Both the position numbers and the translations under genes were made by a program. Of a stretch of 64,000 nucleotides of DNA, positions 39,401-54,400 are shown in pieces (the first letter of the stretch is position 1; every line of letters begins with the position of its first letter). This stretch comes from Lineus longissimus. Taxonomy: Eukaryota > Nemertea > Pilidiophora > Heteronemertea > Lineidae. The notes beneath the pieces are model-generated. The model ran no database searches, had not been told where the DNA came from, and was given only the letters and a program-made list of their open reading frames with translations. The stretch is taken from assembly GCF_910592395.1 (NCBI RefSeq), contig NC_088308.1:24073501-24137500 (forward strand), read 5' to 3'.

Positions 39401-42400
39401 CCCATCATCACCCATTTAGCTATACAGTGGAACCTTCTCTAATGGAGGGCTCTATCAGGAGGACACGATCTCTATTAAAGATGTGACATAGGGATTTTGA
39501 TTCAGTTTTATCTCTGTAATCAGGAATAAATATACGAGATTTCATTCCACAGCTTATAATAAAGCAACTTTTTGGATAAAAGCAAAACTCTCCCCCTTTA
39601 ATCTTCACAGCTGAGGTGAACGATACTTTCTTTCAAACTAAACAGTCATTATACCGTGACTGTTGGAAATGTTCTAGAATGACAATCCATAGCACTATGA
39701 CCGAGTCATGCACATATTACGTATCAATACTTATTTAGACTCCAAAGCAGATATACACAACGTTCATGAATGAAACATCCCTGGCTATGACTCACGAATA
39801 TTGCTAATGTTGTTGTAAGGCTATCTGTTTAGGTGATTGGCAGGCCGACCAGTTGCTCACATCTCTTGCCGTAACTGTCACTAGGTGATGGAGGAATGCA
39901 AAACAGGCATGACTAAGCAGCCGAGGTGCTTACTTAGCTTACAAAAAGTTGTTGTTGCTCTTGGCGATATCGATTAAATCAGTGTGCTTATCTTGAAGAC
40001 GTTTATGTCTACTTTTCCGACAATTGCCTTGTCCACGGGATATTTTAGTGCCAATTATATAATGAACGTTGAAATCTGAACATGTTCTCTTTCCTTGCAT
40101 GTGATTTTTTTTACTTCACTACGTCAGATTGAGGGTTTGCCCACTCATGCAGAAATTGACCTACTTAACTTTGCCGATAAGTTGCAATACCAAGTGTATG
40201 GTAATTTTGCTCCAAATGATGGCAAACGCTGGCAACCCACCAGGAACAATAAAACATCAGGCTGCGGTATCGTGGTATGATGGACAATTAACAGGCCGGT
40301 AGACCTGAAGTCCCCACAACCCTTTTATGTTTCCTGCTATTAAATGTTTGCACTGTTAAGTAGCTTCCTGTACAGACTTGCAATAAATGCTCCAAGCTAA
40401 CCATGATTCATCTGCTTGATGGAGCTTGTTGCATCCATGACGTTTATTGTGACTAATTCTCCCAAATCCATGCTCACTCATATGGAACATTTGTCAAGAT
40501 AGCTGATGGTCTGAACTTTGTGACCCTTGCCAACCGCACTTCGATCGATTTGATATAGTTTGATTGAGCTAAGCTAATATGGTAGCTTCCCCTTTATCTG
40601 AAGACAATATCAAGCATTCCATAGGGACGTCACTGGGTACTGGCTCACAATCTTTCTTTCTATGGCTTTAGTCTTTGATAAATTTGTTTTCTGCTGTCAG
40701 AAACAGATCAAGAGATTCAAAAAGGAAGCTGTTATCACAGTCCTCGAATTGATCCAGGCATGCGATTTTCCTTCCAGCTATTAACCCCTCAAAGATTTAT
40801 TTTAAAAAATTCTACTCTGTATAGTGTTGGAAACATCATAAAGTGGATTTTCAATGGTCTACAGTTAAAGTCAGAACAACCTGATTTTAGATTTCAATGC
40901 TCTTTGAACTTTGACTTCCTTCTATTCAAATTCATGTTGACAAGGCAGCTACAAGACAGATTACATCCAGTATATATATTACATGTACAATGCATCAAGT
41001 TTCAATATCTCTTCCCATCATGATGGCCTCGGGCCAAGACAGAGAATGGCTTCTTGTATCTTGTTACTTTCACCACCTAATGAACCCTATTTCCGGCTAG
41101 TGTCAGATCGGAGTCAGTTTTACGATGTTGGTCACAGGCTCAGAGAATGGGCAAACATATCATGAAAGACAGAGAGATAGAAAGGCTGTGTTATCTTTAA
41201 AAGCGTTAATTCAGAGAGTGAGTCAAAACAACCCTAGAGTCTCAGTGATAGTAAATGCATAGTTATTTGCGCTGAAGTTGGAGGTATGAAACAGATAATA
41301 TTCCTGTCCTTCTGGTCTATAACCAATATTTAACCATCATCACTCAACCTGCAATCACCGTCTCGAGGAAAATCAAACTGGAGTTACAATGATGGTAATA
41401 ACAGTTATCTTCATCCATCCTTGCCGTCCGAGCTTATACGAACTTGTGAAGAACAATAACCTTGTCTGTATCGATGGACATTCTTGCCACAATTAACCAC
41501 TATGGACCTCCTGTACTCAGATTAGATCCTTGGATGATATACATAAGGGGATTCGGCAATTGGCGTTCACACTGTTTGTACTTTGATATCACACACAGGT
41601 GCTGATTTCGTCTTGAGGCAGTGGTAGCGGTAAGAAGAATAGTATCTTACACAACTAATGTTTATAGTTACGCTGTACTATACAAAATTCCATCAACGAA
41701 ATATTGCCCCTGGCGACAGAATGATAAATCCTTTGATTCAAAACATAACATTCAAGTATTAGGCAGACTTACAAGTACTTTGGTTTCTGTTGGTTATTAA
41801 ACTGCCAAAAGCGATCTTCTCAATATACCCCGTAATGCTTCTTTTATGATGACGTCTTAATGTTTGGATTTTCCTATCAGAATGTACATGTATTAGCCCT
41901 TCGGGTGTATTTACTTTCTGAAGCTCTAGAATTACACGAGTCTAATGTTTTTCATAAGATTTACATTTGGAAGATGGCAGTTTTTGTTGGATTGCGCCGC
42001 AGTGATGCTTTAGCTGAGCATGGATTGACTGGAGCTGATTTGGCATTTGTTGACCTATAGGAATTTGTGTGGGCTCGTCTCGATAGATTGGGTGGAGTAG
42101 AATATATGTTCGCCTGCAAGATCACAAACAAAAACAGGGGTTCTACTACTTGCATTATTGTGAAGACATGGATTAATAATCTCTTTGGGTGGTTGGTCTC
42201 TGTTCCTAGCCTATGCGTATCAAAGACCATTTTCATACCGTTCCATGGTAACCCTGGCCATTCTGATGTTAAGAGTAATGGTCACCCTGGCCATTATTTT
42301 CAACATCAGAAGACCAGGAAAAGATTAAATGGAAATTTGCCGAATCTATCAAAAAAATATTTTGAAAGTTATTTACCACCGCCTACAACAAACAGCCCTT

Positions 42401-45400
42401 TCATTTTCTTAACTTTGCCGAAATGTCCTTTTTTTAGGGAAATATAGTGAATAGTGAAATCATAACCAAACTCTCATTTCTCAAACCTTGAAAATCATGG
42501 CTTAAAATCGCACCAGTTTTTGTATTTAGCAGCCAGCCATGGTCACCATGGATCAATTTCCACAAAGCAACAAAAGCATCCTGTTTAGCAATGCATCATG
42601 GGTATCACGTCATAGTGGTGCTGTCCAAAGGAAATAGTTGATAAGCGAATTGATTGCTGCATGATTAAGAAAGCAGTCGACACACATAGGATCGATACAC
42701 CAACCAGTGTTTGGCATTGATCGCAAAAGTTCCTGGCTTTGTGCGAATATCCAACGGATGACTAAATCACACTGAACCAATCATGAGGCAAAATGTCACC
42801 CAGGGAGCAAGGATCAACAAATGGAATCAGTAACAGACACGACGTCTATTTGCATGGCCATTGATATGAAATGGGGGTCAAGTATCCCCTGATGGATTGG
42901 GATTTCTCGAACTAACAGCCTTAGTGGATTAGTTGGGCTTTATTCAATACATTTAGGGTAAGAGGTGAAGCAAGGGATCAGGAATAAAGAGGATTGAATA
43001 TCATTCATTGTATTGATTTGTCAGAATTAGACAAGATTATTTATTAGGATGCTGGAGTTGCAGGATACATTTGCTTATTCAATTTGACTTTTGGTAGTAT
43101 TATCTGACCTAAGATACTGACACTACATACTCTCAGTATTATATGATTGACAGTCAGTGCAAACAATAGTCGGGGGCGTAGCTACCTTTTTGGTACAAGG
43201 GGAGGCAAAACAACCATATCCGAAATCTTTCGCCTAAAAAAATCATTCTTTGTTGACTTCTTGGGGGGGGGGGATTGCCTCCTGTCCCCCGTGCTAACGG
43301 ACAGTGAAACGCACAAAATTAGACTTATCGATAAACTCATCAGGCTCCGTAGATACATAGGTTGTTTCCCTTTAGCAGGTGGACTCAAATGACGTCAATA
43401 AATCGATCATCAAGCCTGATGATATCCCGCTCTCGAAGCAAGACAGTTTCCTTTCAATTTCCTTCTAAGAGCCTTCTCCATTAAACTGTTAATCAAATTA
43501 ACGAAATGAATGGCATTCATTAAAACTGACAAGTAGACGGATATGCCTGGCAGGAGATTCTTTCTCTTTAGAAGCCATCAGGTTGATGAGATGCAGGGTG
43601 AGCTATGGCTTATTGAGTGGACTGACTAGGGCAATAATGCAGGAGGAGGACAACTAAGGCAAAAACAGCTAATTGACTCAGACAATGTGAAAAGCAATTA
43701 GTAAAATCTTACAAAGGCATTGTGCTTAGAAGTCAAATAAGAACAAAACACTAAGCAGTTGCTGAGACAAATTGTAGAAAAATCAAGCAAATCTGCAAGA
43801 GGCGATTGGACTGCAGCAACAAATGGAAAAGATAGTGCATAAGCGTTAACATTTATAAACTAAAGGCAGAATTGAACAAGCCAGTTTACAAGTATAACAG
43901 CACATACGTCCCAAAAGTAACATGTCGATAACGGGTTAAGATCATCATAAGGTCCGTTCTCCAGGCATGCACGCCCCTCTCCTCGTCAATACCCAAGTCT
44001 CTCATAACCTTCCAATAAACGGCACAGATATTTAGCTTGGGAGTTATCAACTGGCACCAATGGTTCAGGTGGTTAAGACAACTATCTTTATCTCGCCATA
44101 AATCATTTCCAACGTTACAGATTCTGACTAAGGATCCCAAAGGACTTTCTTTGTTGTGTTGATTGCACTATGTTGGATATTTATCATCATTATGATCTCT
44201 TTCCCCCAGAATGAGTAATTAAATTATGGCAGGATGTTGATAGTTCAACAGATTTTTATAAAGTGGAGTGAAGTTATGAATTATGGGGCAATAAATATAC
44301 ATATGTGGTCCTGAAGATAAAAGGCCATCAGTCAGGATTATGTCACCATAAGAAGAGTACATTTGCATCCAGGACTACCAGTGTGATAAGCAACCTGCTG
44401 CTCCCTGGCCAACCTATTCTGAGCATTATAAGTTATGAGTAGCTTTGTTCCGAATAATACTGAATGTAAATGTAAATAAACATGTAAGCAGTGTTTGTGA
44501 GACATTGCAGTAGATCAATGGGCAACTCGCAGCGAGGTGCATTCAAAGATTAGTGACCCACAAAAATACATACTTGTTCACGGTATATCTATTCAACCAA
44601 AATTAATGTTTGTTATGTGTCAAGACCCTAAATTTTGGTGTGAAAATGGTATATAAAAAAAAGTTAAGTAACTCATTCGTTATTAACTTCTGGGGAAAGT
44701 TTGGGCAAACCTATATTTTACTCTAAGGAGACATTCTCTTGAAAAAGTATCTTGTTTCTAGAATCGGTAGGATTATTGAAATATGAATTTGATAATATGC
44801 CTTGCAGATGATACAGCAGTCTTAGAAGCAAGAGTTTTCCCTTTCCTTGTTGAGTCAAGGGAATAATCATTTATATCTGAGAACTGTCTGCAGCTGGCGA
44901 TGGCATGGTTTAGCTTTGGATCCGGCTGGGATTCTCTGACCTTAATATATTAACTATTAAGTGCTTAGAGCAATTTTCTCTCCTCGGGGAATATCAGTCA
45001 ATTTGATGTGGCCGACAAACCGTAAAAATGATTGGCTTCAAAGCCCCTTGCCAGTGACCCACAAAAATACCTGCCTGTTCACAGTATATCTATTCAACCA
45101 AAATTAATGTTTGTTATGTGTCAAGACCCTAAATTTTGGTGTGAAAATGGTATATAAAAAAAGGTTAAGTAACTCATTCGTTATTAACTTCTGGGGAAAG
45201 TTTGGGCAAACCTATATTTTACTCTAAGGAGACGTTCTCTTGAAAACGTATCTTGTTTCTAGAATCGGTAGGATTATTGAAATATGAATTTGATATATGC
45301 CTTGCAGATGATACAGCAGTCTTAGAAGCGAGAGTTTTCCCTTTCCTTGTTGAGTCAAGGGAATAATCATTTATATCTAAGAACTGTCTGCAGCTGGCGA

Positions 45401-48400
45401 TGGCATGGTTTAGCTTTGGATCCGGCTGGGATTCTCTGACCTTAATATATTAACTATTAAGCGCTTAGAGCAATTTTCTCTCCTCGGGGAATATCAGTCA
45501 ATTTGATGTGGCCGACAAATCTTAAAAATGATTGGCTTCAAAGCCCCTTGCCAGCAATTCCTCTGTAGATGTTGCTCAAAAGGAGACACAGTGATAAAGA
45601 GATTAGAAATTCAGACAGCATAACTTGACATTGATATAATTTGTGTGATGTCTCATTTACATAGTTGATAAAAATATCAAGCATTTTTATTCAGCTAGTG
45701 AGACCACAAGAATATGAAATGGGAGCACACGTTATCTTAGAGCACAATCAGAGTAATCCGTATGCATATACGCCACGGCAGCAACCTATGTTGAAATTAC
45801 GTGTGAAAAGAAAATATCTGGCCCATGAAGTCATTAGCATGAGTTGTGCTAAACAATGATAATTCTTTCATTAGTTTGAAGGTTGCTATTGGTAAAACAT
45901 GAAGAGTGTTGATTTGATCGGCATGTTAACTTGTTTTATCGGATCTATCAGATGGTTGATCAGATCTCTAAGTTGTTTGACAGCCTTCTCTGCCGTCACT
46001 AACAGGACTAAACGATGAATCCCATTACCAATATCCGCGAGGATTGATCCAGGGCGGCTACCACTGATGAAGCCAGGGGTCCTGCTTCATACTCTCGCAC
46101 CACTATGTGACGAGTCTTTGGACTAAGATGTAAACACAGCTACAATTACAGCCTGGTGGGCGATTATCCACCAGGCGGAAAACTGGTTGCCTATCTCCAA
46201 GCTTTGTCATGTTCTGTTGAGATAACGTGCTTAGTATGCATTATTCCACCCTGCTTTGGCCTTCCTGAAAGGGAGAGTGTGAAATTGGCTAGATCAGGTA
46301 CGCTTCCAGAATCTTATGAGGTTCCCATTATGACACAACGTTTGATATATACGCTTACGTAGTTTTATAGGGACAGGTTCAGCTAATTATTGCAGCTTGC
46401 TTTTGTAAAGCCAGCAATGTTATTAATTTTCCAATCACTATAATGGTACCACACGCCGCCTCAAAGTACTGCTGATATTTGCCACTCATCATGAAATGAA
46501 ACTGGGATGTTAAAAATCATTCCGGTATTAGTTGGTCATATATGCATGCACATTATATGAACCGAGATACATATGTAATCCAAGCTTGTTGAGGTGGATT
46601 TCATGGAGTGGTGATACCAGACAATCTGTCTACAAATGGAGTCAGGTTAGCCATCCAATTGACCATAATTGGCAATCATTTTTCTGCATAAGGCCTCGAA
46701 GGGGTGGATTTGCCAAAAGCATCTGTTGATGCGACACAACTTGTCACAAAATCTGATTGTCTCGGAAGTATTTCCATTTATTTGCCATGGTAACGAATTA
46801 TATATTTAGCTTATTGTAGTGTCATTAGTGAGAAATTATGTCAGTATTATACGCTTTGGTTGGATTGTGACTGATTTGCCTGCTGTGACTACTAGTAATT
46901 AGTAATGAATAATCACAGAATCCATGTCTCATTAATGGAACTATGCCATGTACGTTTGCGTGATACAGTTGTGGGTTCAATGGGTGGAATGTTTTACTTG
47001 GACTCGGTATAAATTAAGATTCGATGATTTTTTATAGCATTCCTCTGTTCTGATGCCTGGTGCTTAGTTATGTGCTTTGAAAGGTTATTGCATGTGAATG
47101 TGACCATTGGATATTTGTAACTAACAGAAACGAGTCTATGATAGCTGCAAATGCTGTACATTCGCAGTGTTGTTAGTTCAAGGGGAATGACAAAGCTATT
47201 TGCTTGTTTTCTGTCTGATCTGTAGATAACCTTCAGTCATTAGAATGGTCTTGGTCCTTCGGGCCAACAGAATTTGTGCACTAAATACACAATATACAAT
47301 TTGGCTTCTCCTATAAATTTGCAGCACTAAGCTGTCTAGGACCCAAAGCACTCTCAAATCACACGGGACCGATCAAAGCAATTCCATGGCGATCCATCAC
47401 CCTGGCGTTCTGAGTGAATGCCCGTGCTCGACACAGAATAAATCGGCTAGAATCTAATCGTTTGCCAACCAATGATTTTGCTGTGCAGCGCTGGCAACAG
47501 GTTTCATTCCATATGCCATCATCAAAGAGTTCCAACAAACAATAAGAACCTATACGTCATGTTGCACGTAGCATCCCACTCAAATATTCAAATGAAGTGA
47601 AGTGCACTGGAAGTGGTAGTTGTCGGGTGTTCGTTTCAATACTAACAATGGATTATCTTCAGCTGGTCTCCTTTCTGTATCTCAAAGTCTTTCTGTACCT
47701 CATGGTGAGGTAATATGGATCGTTTATTCGCCTCGTGTCTCCAAAATGGGATATTAGCAGAGCGCATGATCTAGTTTTAAATACATTAGTTAGTGTTGGT
47801 TTTGCTGGATATCTATTGACAGTCATGCTTCAAAGCAACTCACTCCTTCTTGTTATAATCATCAATGCAAGGTGAGGTAAAGAAAAGCACTGCTGCTGGT
47901 GCTTGAGTGTGTTGCCATGGGTAAAGTGAGAAATATCTTCAAATGAGCGTTTTTCTGTCACTTTATATGATGTATTAGTTCTTTGAAAAATGACATAAGC
48001 TAAGTTGGGTGTCTTTGTAGGAAGATTGGGGATAAGAGCAGGTGGTAAAAAGGTGATTTTTTTTCAGCGGTGATAAAATTCCTCCATTATGACAGTCCCT
48101 CAGTTAATCTAAAATGTTTGGAACTCGGATAATGGAAGATGGCAGTTATTTTTGTGGAGCATTATTATCAATAGCAGGAGGTTAACGGATGAGTTCATTG
48201 ACCAAGGTGCGCGTGTGGCAAAACTACCTGAGATTGGCAAATGTAGAAAACAGTAAAATTGGACTTAGTGAGATGAAGAGCATATCAAGAGAAACATTCA
48301 GCAGTGTGTTGTGACTTGTTATCTTCTGTCATTCTTCATGGTCTTCATGCTCTTGGTAATAAAAACATAAAATTTAACAGTCGTTCGAAAAAACCTCCGA

Positions 48401-51400
48401 ATTTTCTCTAATTATCTGCCGGGATGACCAAGCCTCACAATGATCGTTCCAAATCTTCTCCAACTCAGCCACACTCCAATCATCCTGAAGATAATACCCA
48501 AAGTCTCTGGAAGAATCCAATTTGTGGTGATTGTCAGACTATTCTGGCACAAAGTAACCAACAAGAGGCGCTCTCTTCCGAGATAGATTGGTTCGTTGTT
48601 AAACTAACCTAATAACAATAGATCTAATATTCCCTGGCTTGTTGGTTCCATGTTACGACCAGTGTTGATGAATTGTTTGACTAATTGCGTATGAAGGGTT
48701 TGTTAAAGGTTAGTTGAGTGAGATGGAGCTGTTACTAGATTAACTCTTGTTCATCTTAAACTCATCAATTGCATACCTTTGCTTGGTACTGATGAGCTTA
48801 TTGATGGAAAGATGCAAGTGGGGTCATGCACTTCGGCCATGAGTACAGAGATGAAAATGATCCGATGGTGCCAGTATTTCTGTCATGTGTTTCTCACCAG
48901 AGAGGTTCACTTTGTTTTGAAATAAATGGTCGAGTTATGGTTCGCAAGATTAAAGTTGACTCACATCTTGTCCAAGGTAATAAATGAAGCTGCGCTCGGT
49001 CATTCATGTGTGCAAAATAGTACAATACATAGACCAACTTAAACTCCCTTGGGTCATCGTTCTGCCGACTTTCCAACCCATGCTGTTCCTAGGCAATATC
49101 GGTGCCTCTTTGATCCAAGTCATCCATCTTAACCGTTGTCATGGCACCACAAAATGCCATTCATCAAGCAAGATATCTAAGCAACTCGTTATCTCGGAAC
49201 TTTAGCATTAGTGTTTGTCAATTGGTGGACATTTGTCCCTAAAGGTTATGCGTTTAATTAAATCTGAAACAATATATTTTTTAAAACTCTGATAAAAAAA
49301 TGCATTTTTCAGTATTGCTGCCTCTTGATCCAGGTCATCCATCTCAACTATTATAATCTGTATGTACTTTATTGTCTAATATGACATTCAACTTGCAATC
49401 GTGTTCAGTTGGTTTTGGAGAAGCGCTAGCTTTAATGATGTACAACGTTGCCGTCTTGCAGATGTCACCAAAGTACTTCTTGATGATGACATCAAGTATA
49501 CAACAATTGTCACGAATATCGGCAAGAGTTTGGAACTGCAGTGCGACATCAGAGGAGCAGAGCATATCATCTGGAAGAGAAATGGAGCTGACTTGTCGCA
49601 TATTGCAGACGATTCCATATCAGTGAGTATCCCATTAGAAAATAAGAGTCGGTAGGCCAAACACTTATTGAATACAGTAGAGTTAATATGTGCCACTGGG
49701 CCAGAGTTGAGATCACCCTAATTTAAGCAGCAGTAACTAGAGGGCCAAACATACCTTTGTTCATTAGGGAGTAAAGCTTTCTAGCGCAGGATGCCTGGCA
49801 AGACCAGAAATAATAAGGCCTCCTCATATTACAATACCTCTTTAGCTCTGGTCTCCACATTAGACGTATCCATTCAGCTGAAACCTCCCTTGATGAAAGT
49901 ACTGGAGACCAAATCTGTAGGTGATTAGGGTCGACTAAACGTGGGCGATGATTGCTTGGGAGGTTAACGAGGATTCGGATGAGGCATATTCTGTCTTAGC
50001 GTTGTGGCCCATTAATCAGATAATGGCCATTAACCATAATAATGATCGCTCAGCGTTCTGTGTCATATTCGAGAATACGAGTGTGGTCTCCTTCGTTAAC
50101 ACTATACGGTGGTATTGATTTATTAATGCAATCAAGCATCTTTATTATAGGGAGTCTCTCATAAAAATGTGAGACCGTCCAATAGAAATGGGCCATTAAC
50201 CATTATGATGAGGCTAACCTAACGGTTCTATATCATATATTCTCTAACATGAGGAAGGTAGTCTAGCTGTGTCAACAAAACGCATGATCATGATAAAAAA
50301 GCTTTTTTGCCACCATCGGATTGTCAAGGTATCATTGACTATAATGAGTTTGATGAAACCAGAATGCTCTTTTTCTCTAGGTCCTCCCAGATGGCATTCT
50401 CTACATTCACGATGTGAACCTAGAACACATGGGTAACTTCACCTGCGAAGATAGGGATGAGGATCAGGTTGTTCAGACACACACTATAAGAATACAAGGT
50501 AGGTTGCATTAAAATGCATGCTGAGATGGCTCTTTTCAGGATAAATTTTGATCAAATAATTTTGTAGTGTCATACACCTCCTTCAAAGTATGACAATTCA
50601 GCGCAGTAATGGGAACAACCACCCTCTACATATCAAGCTGCCCAAGTAAAGAACAAGATTACCATAATGCATTAATCTATATATTGTATGTATTTCCCCT
50701 CATGCCATTATGGAGTTTAGATGTTGGCAAAGAGAAAAAAAACTTTGGCCATGGGGAATATTTCCTCTTTCCTCATGTTCGAAGTGTCATTTGTGAGGAA
50801 GCAACATATTCTGTTCTCAAACCATAAATTATGTTTCTGAATTAAATCAAATTTAATCTTCAGTCCCACCAAAAGTGAGGGTAGCCCCTATCCCCCATGT
50901 CTACCCAACTGGAGCAACCGTGACCCTCCGCTGCCATGCTGATGGCATCCCTGAGCCTAAGATCATCTGGGAAAAGAATGAAAGAGAAATACCAAGTTCA
51001 CAGGACGGCAAGATCTATCTTAGAGAAAGTAAGTAAACCCGCCAGAGCTTTTCTCCTAAGGTCGTGTAATAATGTACAATTGATTGTGCATTGTGCGTGT
51101 TACAGCCGTTGTAGCAGCACCTTAGTAGTGAGAAATTGAGTCACCACCAACTGTCTGTGAATTTCATGGGTGTAATAGACAATGATTATACCAATATGCT
51201 GTGGTAATGATAGCCTGACATGTTACATAGTGATACAAATATGTGTCCTTTCCTTCAGGAAAAAACACAACTTTGCTGATTCAGAGCGCAAACTTTAGCA
51301 CCGATACCGGAGCATACAAATGCCGAGGGTTAAATGCTGCTGGAGAAGGACAAGATATCTCGACAGTGTTTATCACTGATGCCAGTGAGAAAAGACTACC

Positions 51401-54400
51401 AAGTAAGTTGTTTATTTGACACACACTGGTAATGCAGTACAAAACAATGGCGTCTTTGTCAAACTGAAGTCTCCAGCTCCAACTACCAGATCTGTTTTGA
51501 TTCTACTATTTTGTTTTCTCTTCTCTCCTCTTTGTACCATCATTTACATTCGAGATAAAAATGATTGCTTAAACAGTTTTCATATGTGATTTATGATGAT
51601 GTCCCTATCCTCTGGTTCTGAGGAATAGAGTTAGATTTCAAATTGTTGTCACTGCATGAGCCAGCCAACTAAGCGATGAGTGAACATTTGGGGTGAAAGC
51701 TAAAACTACGCATTACGAAGACATGTGTTTAATATCCTACAATCCTCTATATTCTATTTAGCGATCTCAAGTTTCGAGAGATTTGTTGTATTCCACGACA
51801 ACGGCTTCACTGTCTACGAGCCAGAGTTATGCACGACAGGCCACCAAGTCACATGGAGCTATTCCTACTTCAAGGGCCCAGATGGAGGCATCAGGACTCT
51901 CTGCGAGGCAGAGCATGAGTGTAGCTGGGGCTCGGCAGCCAATATTCAGAACAGATATCTCTATGTCACCCAGCCTAAACTCAACAGAGTGATCGTCATC
52001 AGTGTCCAGAATGGATTTAATCCAGTTGAGGTAAATTAAACACTCCATGTCGTAGCTTATATTACACTACAAGATATACAAACCATATTCCTTTGATGCT
52101 GCATTGCTATTGTGCTCATCTTGATTCTTGTTCTTTCTTATTCAGACAAGATAAAGTGTTGCACTCCTGCAGTGAAATACGGTCTGTTCATAACAGACTA
52201 GTTTGAAGATTTGGATCAAACATCAATTTCCTCTTCAAATTTTCAGGTGATCAACTCGGACAAGGTTCCAGTCTCCATCCATTACATTGAACACCTTGAC
52301 CAGGTTTGGGCTCTGTGCTGGAACACTGATGAAAACACCGGATCCAAGACTCTCATGGTCATATCAGATGCCAGCAAGGATACTAAACATGAGGCCATTC
52401 ATACAAAACCAGTCGGAAATCATTTCGATCTCGTAAGTAATGCTCTTAATAGCTTTGAACGATATAATAGTTTTGCCGCTTTGGACAGACAATAGGACTA
52501 ACGATATCTCTTGGCACTGAACAGAAAGTGTATCATCAGTAATTCTTTGAACTGACCAGTTTGTATCCTTTGAAGTCTATGCAGAAATTACCATTCGAAT
52601 TATTATATCATGATATATTGTCATGCACCATTGTTTAAGAACTAACCAGTCTACGGAGAAATTACCTTAGTAGACTTGTGGTTTTTGCATTTGGCCCCAT
52701 CACTCAAGTTGAGCAGTGACCCAAATACTCTAAGGGGAGAGGTACAAACTGTTTTTGGCTCTATGGAAGGCGACTTGAATTCATAAATGATTAATTGAAA
52801 TGTCTTTTTTTAGGTGAAGGATGTATTCTTGCCTCCAAGTGACGACCTGAAGCATAAGTTCCGCCACGGATACGTCGCTCACTTTGAGCAACAGGCATTG
52901 TACAAACTCGACCTGAGCAAGATGGCATACGTAAAAACCATTGATCTGCATTCTTACAACTGTATTCCTAAGTCAGTTGGTTTTGTCTCTCTGGGTGAGT
53001 AGCTAGCGGAATCTTTCATATCATAGTCTTTTTTCTTATTTGCATGTTCTTTCTCGAATTTAAAGCAATCACTTACATTTAATTCTGAAGCAACCTGTAT
53101 AGGTAATGGTAATGGTAGCATGGTAATCCATATTCTATGTGCACTATCATGGAGCACTGTATGCTTTCATACAAACCAACTCGAGTTGAAACAAGAACAA
53201 AGTGAAAGAATTTCCAATGACGAGGTGCTTCAAAGTTTGGCCGAAAAAAGTTTCTGCTGAAACATTCTTCAATAAAGCAGTAGCACTAATAGATTGTTAA
53301 AGATAGTATTCATCTTTCAGGTGGCTTCGTTCTAATCCAGTGTGACACCCCAGCAGGCTTTGAGAAGAGGACCCTTCAGCTGGTAATGGACTATCTGACG
53401 GACACAATCACAGCAAAGACAACTGTCCCTGGGAGACCACATGTCACTCCTGATGCCAAATACATTGTGAATGTTGACACAGATATTGGTGCGATAGCAG
53501 TTCAGAAGATGTCTGATGATGGTAAGTCTTATTTTTTTCGTCATTTTTTTCCGGGGATGAGCCTCGTAAGCTAAAGCGTAGCCAATCTTGTGTTGTTACC
53601 TTTAGCAACCTACACTTGATGTTGAACGTTCAACTTAGAATCCATGTTCATGAAGGGTCCTGTTCTTGTTGGAGACGAAGAAACTTCAAATGTGAAAAAG
53701 AATCTGACAGCTGAATAATCCAGCTCTAGATTTGATGTTGATGGTTATGACGAAAACTTTCAGTCAATTGTCTAACCTCTTTCTACTTTCCAGGCATATT
53801 GACATACAGTTTTGATGAGTTTACAAACCTCCACATCAGCGATGTTGCCTTCTTCCCCTCCTCCTCAGGGCAGGGTTATGACTTCTTTGCCACATCGGTC
53901 GACCAGAACAATCTCATGTACATCAACCTGGACACTGGCCATGTCGAACTAATCGAAGGTAAGCAAATAATGATGATTATCAGGCTCACAAAAAAAGTAT
54001 CAAAGGATGGAAGAAAGCTAAATTTCTCCCAATCTTTTTGGGAAGAATAATATGTTTTCTACCCTGATCTTACCCCTTTTTCCTGTTATAAAGGTTAATC
54101 GAGGTGAATTAAGGCCTTCGTCTGTTAATAGGGCAACGTATTGTATGTGTGTCTTTCATTCGGGTTTCTTGTCTTTTTGTTTATTCTACAATTTTAATTC
54201 AGGTGTTGGAGAATCCATCCGACCTGAAAATTGGAAATGGAACCATGAGAACCGGGCGATTATCAGCAGCGGAGTGTTTGGAAAATACCTTATGACACCA
54301 TCAGGAACGTCAATGATAATAGTTGATGGACACAGACGTCACGTGCAATGCGAATTACCGGACGTCAGCCGTGGTAACGTCATATTATGGGTGGAGCCGA

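Larger units (their letters stand above)
49623..51761 (+). other. FSTL introns 6-9 (short)
   Basis: Introns 49623-50380, 50499-50863, 51029-51258 and 51403-51761 lie around the Ig exons. Intron 6 carries two related segments (about 50024-50090 and 50192-50263) that share GGCCATTAACCAT and a later TATCATAT-like word. Nothing else recognised. Confidence 0.75.
52031..54202 (+). other. FSTL introns 10-14 (short)
   Basis: Introns 52031-52246, 52433-52813, 52995-53320, 53522-53793 and 53959-54202. All have GT/AG borders and hold only AT-rich sequence with no gene or element seen. Confidence 0.8.

Noticed and set aside
42067-42447. 126-codon + strand frame in FSTL intron 5
   Set aside because: No ATG context, splice support or recognisable family; composition looks random (runs of short hydrophobic words).
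48424-48612. Frame containing NPICGDCQ, suggestive of a zinc-binding element protein
   Set aside because: Only two cysteines in the motif, and too short to support a PHD or retroelement assignment.
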